Shown one piece after another: positions 21,281 through 32,600 of a stretch of DNA of 64,000 nt; positions within the stretch are counted from its first letter, which is position 1, and each line of letters opens with the position of its first letter. The DNA is from Apium graveolens (taxonomy: Eukaryota; Streptophyta; Magnoliopsida; Apiales; Apiaceae). The notes under the pieces were generated by a model. It did not search any database and was not told where the DNA came from. It worked only from the letters and a program-made list of their open reading frames with translations. The translations under genes and the position numbers were made by a program. Location: assembly GCF_009905375.1 (NCBI RefSeq), contig NW_027417519.1, positions 45,036 through 109,035 of the forward strand. Reading direction: 5' to 3'.

Positions 21281-24200
21281 GCCCTATATATTCGCTATAC
21301 GGGTAGCGGTGAAGCCAACTCACTTCTATTTATCCGGCCTATTTTATTATCTAGGAGGGACCAGCATAACACATCTTAATTCTCTTTTCTTTCTAATTCT
21401 AGTAACTCGTGCTTATGTGCATTTCCAACTGTTACTCGGTGTTGAACCTCGTCCTCATATGTTTCTTCGTTCAAATAACCTAATTTGTAATCGCTTCACA
21501 TCGCATTTGAGGCTCTTTAACCGTTCCTATAATCTTCTTCTTCATTTGTAAATGATGTACTGAGACCAGGGCGTATTTACTTTCTATCGTTGACTATGAT
21601 ATTTTTCCCATTACCTTTCTTATAATTTCTCAGGTCTCATCACTTTAATCACACCTCAACGGTTTCTTGCCGACATAAAATCTATCAGTTACTCACGTAA
21701 CCTGAATCACCTTCATTTTATACTTAGGGAGCTAAATTACCTTTCTTAGCCATATACATTTGAACATCTTATGAACTCGTTATGCCTGTAACAACAGGGT
21801 CCACCCATTCGTAACCGTTCTATCTATCTCATTGTCTTGATGGACTAACTTAATTTATATTAATCTGATTTTCTTTCTAATTTTAATAATTTGCGTTTAT
21901 GCACCTTCCATTTTCCTGACTGTTCTACTTTACCTCTCGCGTCTCCTTCTGTTTGGTTAGTCTGGCCTATAATCATTTTTTAATCGTATTCGAGAACCTT
22001 TAGATGGTCTCTTGTACTTTCCATCCGTATGCGCTCGATATACTGAGCTCATGGCGTCTAATGCTTCGAAATGTTCTAAATCTATTCAAAACTAAAAATT
22101 AAAAGAAAATCTCGACATTTGCATTTAACTCATCACTTCGTAGTATTTTTCAATTTCTTTTCAATCACTAACAAGTATATTCATCGAGCGAAATCTTTTA
22201 CTATCTGAAAGGAAATATTAATTTGGAATAGAATGAACCATAATTTTATTCAAAACCGGACTCTTGGTACTAATACTAATTTTGTTGTCATATCAAATTA
22301 GATATCAATATGAACTTTGATGCTCACAACATTACATACTGAAGTCAACATCAATCATCTATATTAATATCACCTTTGATATCTAACAACAAAGTAAGTA
22401 TCAGTATAATCCAGAAGTTGGATCAAAACATGTTCTCAATTCCTAACTTTTACAATTCCTTTATTCACTCTCCAGCAATCTTAGTGATGCCCATTCTTTC
22501 TTTTCTACTCAAGACATTTGTCTCTGAATGGATCTTGCTTGGTTGGTAATTAACCATACTTCTGTAGCTCATAATTAATTATAACCAGAGTTCATAGCTT
22601 TGAAGCTTAGAACGCAGTTGCTAATCTTTCACCCTTTGCATGCATATCTTCAGGTGTTCAACTTGGTCTCCCTTAGTTCTTGAATGGGCGAGGATGTTAT
22701 AAATACAATTACACTATCCAATTACTTATTATACATTATGTTCATTTAATCTTCAGACTTATACTTTCTGATAACCGATGTGTGACTTCATATTTCCCTT
22801 CTCTTTTCTCCATGATCACTTTTGTGTATAGCGCAAAGTACCCCTTTATTTCATTATTCTTGCATTCCACATTTCTGAAGTTTTCCTTTACACAATATCT
22901 CATTTCTACTGGGTTATATGATACAGGGCTTTTGACACCAGCTTAACTCGTACAGTAACTGATGAAAATTCTTACCTCAATTCCTGAGGTAACCTTAGTA
23001 AATCATTCATTAGAATCTTCGGGAGTTCATTTTAATTATGGAGATTTCCAATATGAGATTCATTGTATCATTCTTCTCTAATAGTTTGCCACGAATACTG
23101 TTGTTTAATCTTCCCTGCTTACGCGCATTATTTGAATGAAATTCTTGTCTTCAATTGCCGATGTTTTACTTCATTCCCCTATAAGTTCTGGCATCTCTGA
23201 TGTTCACAACTTGCGTATATCCTGGATTATTTTATAACATTTCTTTATCATCCTTTTGATTCCACTTCTTTTCTTATTTAGTTCTTCATTCTCATTACTC
23301 ATTAACTCTTCTAACATAAGGAATATCTCTTTCTTGATAATATTAATATGTGTGTTATTAGATAAACCAGTTCTGAAGTTAATAAAAGGCTTCTATTTAT
23401 AATATTTAAGTTCTTAATGACAGAATTATCAAATTCATCGATAGTTACTTTCTTAGCCTCACTTAAATCATCATTGTTCGCATATTTGGCTTTTTTCTAA
23501 TTGATCAACATTTCTTCTTCCCAAGTTCACATGTGTACTTCGTTAGTCTTTGTCTTACATCGGATGCTTGGATTTGCGAGCTTTCAAAAACTTTTATTCA
23601 ATCGCCATTCGATATGGGTATACTTTCAAGTCCTTCCTGGAATGCTATTACAAATAATAGAATCTCTTTGCTTTATCTTGAACCTTCAGTTCTTGAAATT
23701 TTACTTCTTACTAGCATGTACTAATTACTTTCTGTTCCTCTTGTTTATCAAAAAAAGTGTATTCATCTAGATAAAGTCTCGCACATGTTTGTGGTAACAT
23801 CACGCTAATTCTACTAAACTTTTGATTCCTGCTAATGCCATCACTTCCTTCAAATTTCTAACCGCTTTGATTTTGGATCTGAAAATCATGTTAGAGCTTG
23901 ACTCAACCTAATTGGAATCGATCTCTATTTAGATAACCATTAGTTGGTAAAGTTAATCAATTAACCTTTTTAACCGACCACTTAACCCAAGTGAAGACTA
24001 GCTAACAAGAATCAACGACCAATTACATAAAGTCAGTTCGATCATAAAATTCTTTCTCAAGAACTGAAATCACAACTATTTGGAGTACAACTGGGAGTGG
24101 GAATGTACTTCTTTATCCTTACATGTAGGGTAATTTCTAAAAATTTGGGCAGCACCTCCCCTATACCATCAACTACCAGTCGGACTCAAGCTAACATCAT

Positions 24201-26945
24201 CAATCTATTAAATCGTCCACAATCATATCCATCCACTTCCATCAACCAAATTCATATATTCACCATAATTCAAACTATATCATTCTGACCAGCATTTGTA
24301 TGATTAACTGGCATAACATATATCTTTTTGAAATGGAACTAAAGTCTTAAACCAACAATGATTAATATAACCATACTTTTCTTAGTTCTTTCAGAATATT
24401 ACAAAATTTTATTAATAAGTTTTAAAATTTATTTCGTGTCTCAAAATTTTATATCTTATAAGGTCTCACAGTCGAATCACCATTACTTTACCTCCACTTA
24501 TGTTCCCGTATCAAGCTTTCGTCACCGACCCAGTTAAGGGTATTAATTCTTCATAACTTATTTACTCAAGGTAGACAACTTCATAATTTCTTGAAGAACA
24601 CATTCAAAATTTGTTTACAATTAAGATTTCTTTAATCTTGAATCTTCACGACAAATGTCTTTCCGCGATGAAGGAATGCTTCATGTATCAATTGTCTGTC
24701 TGATTCAGTGTTCAGAATTCCCTTGATCTCCGATTGTTGTCCTGATACTCGTTCGCTTTGCATACAGCCTTACCGCTTTATTTTATAACTAATTTATTTG
24801 TTACGATTAGCTAACCATTCATTTCACGTCGAAATCCTCTGATTTGCAGCGCGTCATATTAACACAATCTATCGTACTGATGAGCTCCTCGTAACACAAA
24901 CAACTGTCTGACTTGATGTCTTTGCCACGTCCATGTTATCGATGAATTTCCTTCTTCCTTACCCGCAGATGTCCATCATTTATCGGTTTGCAATCGTATC
25001 TATGTTTGTTGTATGATTCCACGTGCCACACTATTTCATTTCTTTTGATATCGTCAGAGAACAGACTCTACGCAAGAGGAGAGTTTGCGAATATGACTTT
25101 GATTGAAAACTGAATAAGGAATAAGAATGCCACAAACGATTAGGAAAATTTGTAATTCAGCAGATTGAAGGAAGAATGAGTGAAGATTTAGATGTGAATG
25201 AGACAACTATATTCGTACTCAAGATGGCCAGTCTTTCATACTATATGGCATACAACACATGATTAGGTGGCGTCCCACCCGACCCTTCATCATTTCGCCA
25301 AAGCATCATACCACAACACTGCTTGTCTCAATCAGAAATTAGTGATTTGAGGAGAGAAACAATTAAGAAGGAATATAACAAATTTTCTTTCGTCTTCACC
25401 TCATATGATTTATCCACAGAAGAAACTTATACGTATCCAAGAATCGAGAAGAACATACGCTATCATATTAAGAAGAGGAATTTCGATGTTGATCACCTTC
25501 CACGCTTCACCTAATTATGCCTTCAGAAACCAGTCGAATGAGAGATTCACAATTTAGGTCACATTATATCTTCAAAATGTCGTCTGGAAATGCCTCCACA
25601 TTAAATGCTTTAATAATTTGATCGTAATCGCATTCCTACAAAATTTATAATTATTACTTCTGATTTCCTTTATGCCACGTAAGGTAACAGTCGATCCCGT
25701 AACGTCTCAACTCCGTCGATAGAAATACTATTATTCTCCAATTATCTGGAAGATTCTTCCATTTCCTTCAGTCATCCGCTATCCGTTCAAATTACGAATC
25801 TCATTAAATTTTAACAATTTCATGAATTGGGTAAATAATGTTTTAACAAGTTGATTTAATCATTAATATTAAACAAAATTTATGGTCATCTTTCACGAAA
25901 AAATTTAAACTTTCCTCTCACTAGTGGGTCTACTTGGTCCTCCAGATTAATAATACTAAGTCTACTTCCCTTCTTCTTTTTAGGTCATTTTTTGTTTATA
26001 ATTACAAGAACATAAATAGTAATTCGACAACCAAATTGTAAAACTCATTTCATACCAAAAATCTTCTGAAAGCTGATTAAGAAAATCTTTTCCGAAATCT
26101 TATTTTAAAATTTTGAAAATCAATAATTTGGTTGTCATTACTACATAAGTTACTTGCTATTCACTTGATCCGCTAATGAAATATCTAATTAAAGGAATGC
26201 TCACATAGGGGTTTCTCCATTTTGGTACATCTTCTACTCTTCCTTGGATTCTGCTCGCACTTATTAGTCGGCAAAACTTCATTTACTATTGTATATCATT
26301 TACTCGCAATTCCACCGTAATGCTGATATCTGGTACTATCTCTGACATTCTTGTCATCGTTTTTGATGCTATACTTACAACCACGCAGGCGACTCAATAT
26401 TTGGTCTATGGATAGGGTCACATCTTCTTGCTAGTCTTACCTATACCTAATAAGGTAGATATCATTCCTTGCGCAGCTCCCGATAAGTGATAGGAATCTT
26501 CTCGTAGCGGTGGTGCTTTCGAAACGTGCAACGTTGGTTCTTCATCAACTTGTTGCCTCCAGCGTGAAGCTCGTCCTACTACCTAATTCTAAGTTAAATC
26601 GTACCCAAAACTCACCTAGCCTCTCTTACGCGAAGTTTTCACAAGACTCAATCGCATCTTCTTCAAAACTGCATAAAATATAGGGTAGCATATCCAGTTT
26701 CCGTCAATCTATCGATTCCTCATTACTGTAGGATTTGAGAACTCAATATACCTATAGCGTTGCGATATTCGCCTTACGCTTGCCCCAACAATCGTAGCTT
26801 ACCAATTCCGTATCGGACCTACCAATCCTCATTCACACTCAATTCGAACTTAAAATGAGTATGCCTAGGGTCTTTCCTATCTCATATGACCTATCACTCC
26901 TATCTTACCCTCACCTATTCTTATTTCAGTGACCAATAACCTGTA
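20985..26945 (-). mobile_element. G2 internal region, decayed
   Basis: About 6 kb between the polypurine tract and the PBS. I could not identify gag, RT, RNase H or integrase motifs in any minus-strand frame by eye, and no open frame exceeds 100 codons. It is either heavily mutated or a non-coding (large retrotransposon derivative) interior. The only obvious local feature is an (AT)n run at 21221-21277. The rest of the stretch shows nothing else. Confidence 0.65.
21221..21277. repeat. (AT)n microsatellite
   Basis: 57 bases of perfect AT alternation. A short open frame spanning it (Ile/Tyr repeats) is an artefact. Confidence 0.95.
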
Positions 26946-26957
26946 GCTCTGATACCA
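26946..26957 (-). other. Primer binding site of G2
   Basis: The minus strand reads TGGTATCAGAGC two bases inside the 5' LTR end at 26960. It fixes G2 orientation and LTR boundary. Confidence 0.9.
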
Positions 26958-26959
26958 AC

Positions 26960-28323
26960 TGTGACATCCCCCAAATCCGGTTTCAGGATTGGGTGTCACT
27001 ACACAACTTTAAATAATAATAAAAACCTGTATATTAAAATAAATATACAGATAACCATTCATATTCAGGATCACTTACAGGTTATAGTATGAAATAAGAA
27101 TCTAACCTTCTAAAATTTACATTGTCTAAATACAATCTCATTACCTCATTACTAATTTCCTTGTATTGATCACTCTGAAATCTCCAAATTTCTTCAGCTG
27201 GAATCTCACCACTTTTGCTGTCTATTAAAAGCTATTCACTTTGCCCTCATTTGATACTGAAAGAAATAAGAGTTCACAAAGCAAGAGTGAGCCAAAAATA
27301 CCCAGAAAGTATCATAAATGGTTTTCAGGTATCAGAACAGAAAACTCCTGGAAACGATTGTTGAATGATTTTAAAAACATCTTTACATATTTAAATAGTT
27401 GAGCGAACAAAACATCGGCCCTCATTGGCCTTTAATCATAAATCACATTTTTCTGTAAAAGAACAGTGATCGTTTCAATATTTCATCCTTTTGAATCAAA
27501 TCTCTGTTTGAGTTTGTAATTATGAACTATTCGGGAAGGAATGCGGTTAATGGCGATCAACAATAAATTAGACTGGACACTAGAAACCAATATATGTACT
27601 ATAACCTGCTGATCAGTCAGGAGATAGTGCGGATCTATACCCAACTGCATAGACCCAACCAACATATGGGGCACCCAGGCAACTATGGCTAAAGGGGTCC
27701 GGTCCAACCCTGACCCATAGGATCCAGCTCATCACTGGTCCTCATAATAACCGTCCAGCCCGTAGAGTATTTTGATGTCAAATCATTTTGATTTCAAAAC
27801 ATCCCAAATCAGGGTTCGCAAATAACCCAAATGAATGGGTATTTGCTCAAGAGAGCAATCGATAATATAGGAAGAATAATGAAAAGAACTGGCATTATAA
27901 GAGTAATTGCAGTGAAATATAAAACAGTTAATTATTCTGAACTTAGAATAGGAGCGAATAAATATTTGAAGTATTTTAAGAGAAAGGTTCGGAATACTTG
28001 CCTCAATTGATAATCATATAACACATAATCACGTAATTCATGTAGCACATAAGTTGAATCGACAAAAGATAGGTCTCGATACGTTTGGAATTGAAATCGG
28101 GTCAAAAGGAGTATTTTATCAATTAATAACCGACTCAGAATGACTCATAAAACAAACGATCTTTTAATACAGAAGAAATTTGGTCTCGAAAGTATTTTTA
28201 ATGAAAGCAAAATATTTTTCTAAGTCTAGAGGCGTTCGTTTCGTATTAAATGGACGAACGGTTGATTTATTATGAATTTTTGAACATTTTTCAAAATAAA
28301 AACGGTCTCTGAATCATTTAATA
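26960..28323 (-). mobile_element. 5' LTR of G2, partial (interrupted by later insertions)
   Basis: It aligns with 17022-18758 but lacks 373 bp at 28010-28015. Homology stops at CATTTAATA (28323), where the other LTR continues ATTGAATAATATGG. TAATA (28319-28323) is the likely target-site duplication of the inserted element. The remaining 2.2 kb of this LTR should lie right of the window. Confidence 0.8.
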
Positions 28324-28436
28324 TGTTAGATATATTTGATAATGTCATGGATAATATGATTTATGTTTAATTTTCAGATCTTACTTAAACAGGATAAATT
28401 AGTACTTACTGGAAGTCAGGACTTAAGGAGATCAGT
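28324..28436 (+). mobile_element. Probable LTR start of a further element ('C5')
   Basis: 113 bp starting TGTTAGATATATTTG lie between the broken G2 LTR and the SIRE1 LTR and match neither. A 5' TGTTAG end at a clean break in G2, with a possible TAATA duplication, suggests the first bases of a copia-type LTR into which SIRE1 inserted. TCAGT (28432-28436) would be the SIRE1 target duplication. The alternative is extra sequence belonging to SIRE1. Confidence 0.45.
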
Positions 28437-29494
28437 TGTTATTCCTAGTGAACTAACAATGAGATTTACAGAAGGGGGGTTGAATGTAAATCTCAAAACT
28501 TTTTCAAGTTTTGAGCAGTTTCAAAGGCTTTGTGTTTAAGATAAACAAGTGTGTGAATTGCTTTAAGCTAATACAGACATATATATATTCAAGCACAAAA
28601 GTACAGAACACAACAGACCTTAAAAACTTTTCTGGTGGATTTGTTGTTCCACCAGAGATGGTATTTCAGAAAATCTATGATTCAAGAAGTTGATCACAGC
28701 TGCATCCTAGTACAAACTAGATAATTTTTCTCAAGATTTTTCTAAACAGCTCTGGAAAAATTCTTATCTAATTACTAGCTGCTACTTGGTTTATATAACA
28801 CCAAGTTTACTAGTGAAGACAAAGATAAAAAGTACAATAATAAAATAAGTTCTCCACTTGTTTCTTCTCCATTTTACTCCAGTGCATTATTGACTATTGC
28901 CTCTTTATACTAGAGTAGAACGGCTGCTTTTTTTGATGTTCCTGAAATAGGCTACCACATCTCAGTTGTCTCTGTCAACCCATGTGCCTCTGTTTGTAGG
29001 TACAACTACCACTTGTCAACTGCTATTTAACAGAACATCCGTTGAAGCCTTCATCCGTTGATGGCTTTATCCGTTGATGTGTTAGCAGTTGAAGCTCTAT
29101 CCGTTGATGCACTCATCCGTTGAAGGATGTTATCCGTTGAAGCTTTAGAGACATCCGTTGAAGCTTTGTTTCTCATCCGTTGAAGGTCTTTAAGTTATCC
29201 GTTGACACCATTTCATTTATACAAAATTACAAGGCATGAAATATTTACAATTGGCCTTCCTATCTGCATATCCTTTAGTAGTCAACATGACTTATAATTT
29301 CCCTCAACATTTAAGAATTATATCTCAAATTCAGAGACTGAAATGTGCTACAACACTAGACTTATTTCTAAGTAAAGCTACACCATCAACGGATAGCCAA
29401 AAGTGGTCTTATCCGTTGAGGCTACAAACACTAGATTTCTACTTAAGTGTTTTGTTAAACATATCATCAAACTAATGCACATATATTCCTAACA
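28437..29494 (-). mobile_element. 3' LTR of Sirevirus 'SIRE1' (1058 bp)
   Basis: On the minus strand it runs from TGTTAGGAATATATG (next to the polypurine tract) to CACTAGGAATAACA. Length and layout equal the SIRE2 LTR (1057 bp), including the CAACCCCCCTTCTGTAA block near the end. It carries eleven ATCCGTTGA/TCAACGGAT motifs. Confidence 0.8.
29033..29210 (-). repeat. ATCCGTTGA motif cluster in SIRE1 LTR (9 copies)
   Basis: Nine exact ATCCGTTGA copies in one orientation, 15-26 bp apart. A further inverted/direct pair (TCAACGGAT ... ATCCGTTGA) lies at about 29388-29428. The spacers differ, so it is the core that is conserved rather than a whole tandem unit. Confidence 0.9.
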
Positions 29495-29535
29495 ATCTCC
29501 CCCTATTTATGTCTATAAGAATTGTAGACATAAAT
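29495..29535 (-). other. SIRE1 polypurine tract and perfect hairpin
   Basis: The minus strand reads AGGGGGAGAT against the LTR. Beside it 29505-29535 forms an 11-bp perfect inverted repeat (ATTTATGTCTA / TAGACATAAAT, 9-base loop). An imperfect version sits at the same place in SIRE3. Confidence 0.75.
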
Positions 29536-29682
29536 TCAAGGTTAACTTGATGATAACAAAACACTTAACAAATATATGAACTGAAACTAAGTAGAAATTT
29601 AAAAGTGCTGCAAAATTGTATGTACTAGAAGGTAATTGAAGATTTACAGTGTTTCCAAGGGTGCTCCTCTAGCCTGAGCAAA

Positions 29683-32600
29683 TCATTTTTTTCTTCTTTG
29701 ATCCCTGGTTTTCTTTCCTAGCCCTTTGTCATTTTCCTCAATTTGGAGTTGGAGTTGTCTGAAGAATTCAGCTTCATCTTCATCACTGATATCCAACTTA
29801 GATTGCATTTCTTTGAGAGTTTCATTGCTGGCAATCTTGAGTTGGTCTTCAAGTCTGAAAAATCTTCTGACTCCTTTATCATCTCTGAATTCCATCAACC
29901 AATGAGGTGATCTGTGAATTGTAGTTCCCCTTTCTTGAATGAGTAAGGTTCTGGGCAAAGCATTGGGCTCCCTCCAAGTTTTCCTTATGTTGGCAATCTT
30001 GTTGAGAATTTCAGTCTTGGCAGTCCTGGTAAAGCCAGAATCCTTTTGTATGGCTGAGAAGACTCTGATCAAGGTAGAGTAGCCTTCATTCAGAATCCTG
30101 TAGAGAGGCCATGTTCTTTCCCCAACTCCTTTGTATCTGAACACCAATCTCTCTGGTAGCTGTCTGTAAGCAGCAATTCCCCTTACATCCTCCAGCTCAT
30201 CCAGATAGAGTTCAATGTCTGAAATTTCTTTTATGTCACAGATGTGAACATAATCATCTTTAGAAATGGGTGGCTTAGGGTTAGGTTTATGTTTTTGAGT
30301 GAATTTCTTAGAGTTTAGGGGAGGTGTAGATTTGGATTTTCTTTTCTGTTTCTTTGGTAGTGGAAGAGTGGTTAAAAAGGCAGGCAAATTGATGGTGTCC
30401 CAATCAATAGGTTCCTCTTTTAGGATGATTGGTTCACCATGGATGTTTATAGTGGGATCAACAACAAAGGGTTCAGGTATGGAAGGTAGAGATTTAGTTT
30501 CTTCAGTGTTGCCTTCACTCCTTCTATTTTCCTTGGCCTTTCTTATATTTCCCTTCTGCCATTCCTCTTTTTCCTCCATGCTTTCACCAAATATACTCCC
30601 AAAAACCTCATCTAAGTTTGCAATCTTGTCTTCACCCCTGACTTCAATTCCTTTCTCATTTTCAACTAGACTTGACTTTAGCTTTTGTTCAAGCTTTGCT
30701 TGTGCTCTTTTGTCAGCCTTGAGTTTTTCAGCTTCTTTCTTTAACCTTTTGGTTTCTTCCCTCTTGGATATTGAGAATTTGGGATGTCCTTGTATCACAC
30801 ATATGCTCTTTCCCTCTCTAAAGATAATAGCCATGTTTCTCCTTACTGCCTCATCCATGGTCTCCTTATGTTTTATGATGCTAGTACCCAAAACTTTGTC
30901 TTCATCAGGCTTTGGAAGAGGAAAGTCCACTTCTTTCATCTGAGCAAAGTCCAGAGGGTTCTTTGTGGAGTCCTTGCTGGATCTGGTGTTGGGCTTGAGA
31001 ACCATAGGTTTTAGATTCTTGAAAGAAGTCTCTCCAACCTTATTTCTCCTTTCTGGCTTGTGCTCCATATTGATTGGTTCAACCTTTGTGCTATGTTTCA
31101 CAGATATTGATTTATCTTGTGTTGAGCCAAACAGCTGTTGCATCCTTTCATCAATTCTCCTCCTTTGCTCTTTCACTTGAATTTCAGCTGCTGCTAGCTG
31201 GATTAAATCAATTCCATCAGGCTTTCCTTTGATTTGAATGATTGGAGAAGTAGTGATGGCAGGAACTAGCACTTTAAATATTTGGATTTTTGTAGATGGC
31301 TCTCCTTCCCCTTCCCTTTTACTCTCCCCCTTTTTGTTATCATCAAGGAGAGGGGTCAAGCCCTGTGCTTTTGCCAGCTGCATAAGTAGATTTGTTTGAG
31401 ATTGTTGGTTGTGAAGAATGGTGGCCACAGAATCTTCAATAACTTGAACTCTGTCTTCCAATTTGGCCAGCCTCTTTTCAGTATGTGATTCCTTTTTCAA
31501 TCTCAACAAAATGTCCTGCATTGTACCAAAGGGCATGACTGAATCCAATTTTTCAGAATTGTAGGATTTCAAGTCAGTAATATCCTTTCTGAGTTCATCC
31601 ACACTCAGATTCTGTCTTACTTGCTGCAACTTCATGAGATGCAGTGAGTCCAAGTGAGCTGTAAGGATAGCCTTTGTACCAGAATGAGAAGTTTTCTGAA
31701 TGGCCTGTTTGATAGTACTGATTTGTTTGACTAAGGAGACATTGAATTGCCCTGTTGTAGACTCCTTTGTGAAGGCCCATTCAGGTAGATTTGGAATAGA
31801 ACTAGGGCCTTCATCTCCCCCTAAGTTCATGCTTCCATCAGAAGAAACAAAGTCATCATCATCAGAATTTACTCCAAATTCTTCAAATGACTCACCAGCT
31901 GTTGAAGGCATCTTGTTAATAGCAGTTTTGTCCCTTTGAAGAGATGCTGTTGTATGTACTAGATGTAGTGTCTTTTCTGCCTCCACATTGCCCTGTGCAG
32001 CCAGTACTTGATAGGCTGAAACAGGATGAGTAAAAGTGTCAGCATCCAAGGAAATGTTATCAATTACAGCTTTGTAATGTTGCTGAAATTGTCTTTCCTT
32101 TTCAGCATCATTCACAATCATTGACTCACTAGCAATGGCTGGATCCATCCTTATATCTGCTGTACCTGCCTTTCTCTCATTTTCTCTATGTTCTTGCATC
32201 AGGGGCTCCCCCTGGCTCACACAACTCACTCCCTCACCTTCACCTACTAAGGTGGTACTCCTCTCACTTACTTTTGCCATGCTGGAAGAAATAGCATGCA
32301 TATTTGAGCTCTCAATCTCTCCTTTTGCCTGGGAGCAACCCAGCCTCTCACTCAAATTGTCACTCCCTTCCCTCAGTCCTAAAAGTGATTGTACAGTAAT
32401 CAAGTCTTCTACACTTGGAATTGTTTCAGTTGTGTGTGTAGAGACTATCAACGGATGAGGAATAGCCGTTGAAGGTGAAACTGATGGTATCAACGGATAA
32501 CTGCTGTTAAGCTTATCCGTTGAAGAACAACCACTTGTCAACGGATGAGTGATATCCGTTGAAGAAGGAAAAGAAGTAGAAATTGAAAGTGATATAACTG

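Noticed and set aside
21197..21379. 60-codon ORF with Ile/Tyr repeats
   Set aside because: Produced by the (AT)n microsatellite.
29033..29210. CRISPR-like array (short repeats with unique spacers)
   Set aside because: Repeats are only 9 bp, spacers 6-17 bp, no cas genes, and the site is a plant retrotransposon LTR.
28324..29494. SIRE1 LTR taken as starting at 28324
   Set aside because: That would make it 1171 bp and leave 113 bp without match in the SIRE2 LTR; a boundary at 28437 gives 1058 bp against 1057 bp.
30299..30943. 214-codon ORF on the plus strand
   Set aside because: Antisense shadow of the large Sirevirus ORF; its composition follows the opposite strand's codons.
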